A stretch of DNA of 31,180 nt, from positions 1 through 31,180 of IMG/VR virus record IMGVR_UViG_3300030451_003017. One strand, given 5' to 3'. This DNA is from a virus. Numbering within the stretch: the first letter of the stretch is position 1; the number at the start of each line of letters is the position of its first letter. The translations under genes were made by a program, and so were the position numbers. Positions 31,037 through 31,180 of this stretch are shown here, in pieces. Below the pieces are notes generated by a model. It searched no databases. It worked only from the letters and a program-made list of their open reading frames with translations, and was not told where the DNA came from.

Positions 31037-31180
31037 ATGGCTAAGGCTAGAGGAGGTCTTACTAAGTGGTTCAAAGAAGATTGGGTTGATATATCAGCAC
31101 CTAAAAAAGGTGGTGGGTTCAAGAAATGTGGCAGGAGTAAGGCAAAGGGTAGCAAAAGAGGCTATCCTAAATGTGTTCCT
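31037..31180 (+). CDS. Small basic Cys-containing protein, 3' truncated
   Basis: The 48 visible residues begin MAKARGGLTKWFKEDWVDIS and continue with GGGFKKCGRSKAKGSKRGYP and KCVP at the window edge. The TKWFKEDWVDI start and C-G-R ... YPKC-V-P end match the other half of the DUF5872-type pair that often accompanies the preceding gene in marine phages. The two cysteines may bind zinc. The gene continues beyond the window. Confidence 0.7.
   Translation, partial: MAKARGGLTKWFKEDWVDISAPKKGGGFKKCGRSKAKGSKRGYPKCVP

Overview
The window is about 31 kb of a tailed-phage genome of podovirus type. It is AT-rich (roughly one third G+C by eye), very densely packed (most genes overlap by 1 to 30 bases or share an ATGA or TAATG junction), and cut at both ends. 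Gene content and style match uncultured marine podoviruses of the pelagiphage or P22-like kind: terminase-portal module, a gp10-like tail protein, DNA-injection proteins, ERF recombinase, SSB, DnaB-type primase-helicase, and no RNA polymerase. The host cannot be fixed from the sequence. No tRNA, integrase, CRISPR array or insertion sequence was seen. No DNA polymerase or major capsid gene is in the window; capsid genes would be expected beyond one of the two ends.

Layout. (1) Positions 1-1907, plus strand: a lysis block with a truncated two-span membrane protein, a 2OG-Fe(II) oxygenase-like protein, a GTA-type 3TM holin, a tiny zinc-ribbon protein and a T4-type lysozyme. (2) 1908-12703, plus: tail and injection genes, namely a gp10-like tail protein, a fibre-like protein, two large proteins with hydrophobic segments, a GNAT acetyltransferase, and two membrane proteins at the end. 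(3) 12704-12864: a non-coding convergent gap. (4) 12865-19832, minus strand: an early-type operon holding PD-(D/E)XK nuclease, ERF annealing protein, SSB, HTH protein, HNH endonuclease, small unknowns, a large unknown, a DUF932 protein, a lipoprotein and a GTG-started small protein. (5) 19833-19979: a divergent control region. (6) 19980-24301, plus: Cro/C1-like regulator, DUF1064 nuclease, replication-initiator-like protein, primase-helicase, small proteins and a TET-associated-type glycosyltransferase. (7) 24323-31180, plus: zinc-ribbon protein, small and large terminase, portal, a structural-type set and small basic proteins, running off the right end.

How it fits together. The minus operon supplies recombination and probably host-takeover functions; the plus operon supplies replication and then packaging, structure and lysis. 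A small Cro-like protein sits at the divergent promoters. An operator-like palindrome (CAC-N5-GTG core) overlaps both opposing -35 elements there, and related palindromes lie at two further minus-strand promoters, which suggests one regulator for several early units.

Most striking observation: by hand scan the window contains no GATC and no CCWGG at all. The coding sequence is visibly bent to achieve this. Asp is GAC whenever the next base is C, although GAT is otherwise the usual Asp codon. Every Pro-Gly found uses CCC-GG or CCG-GG, although CCA and CCT are the normal Pro codons. This points to strong selection by restriction or methylation-linked systems with Dam/Dcm-like specificities in the host range.
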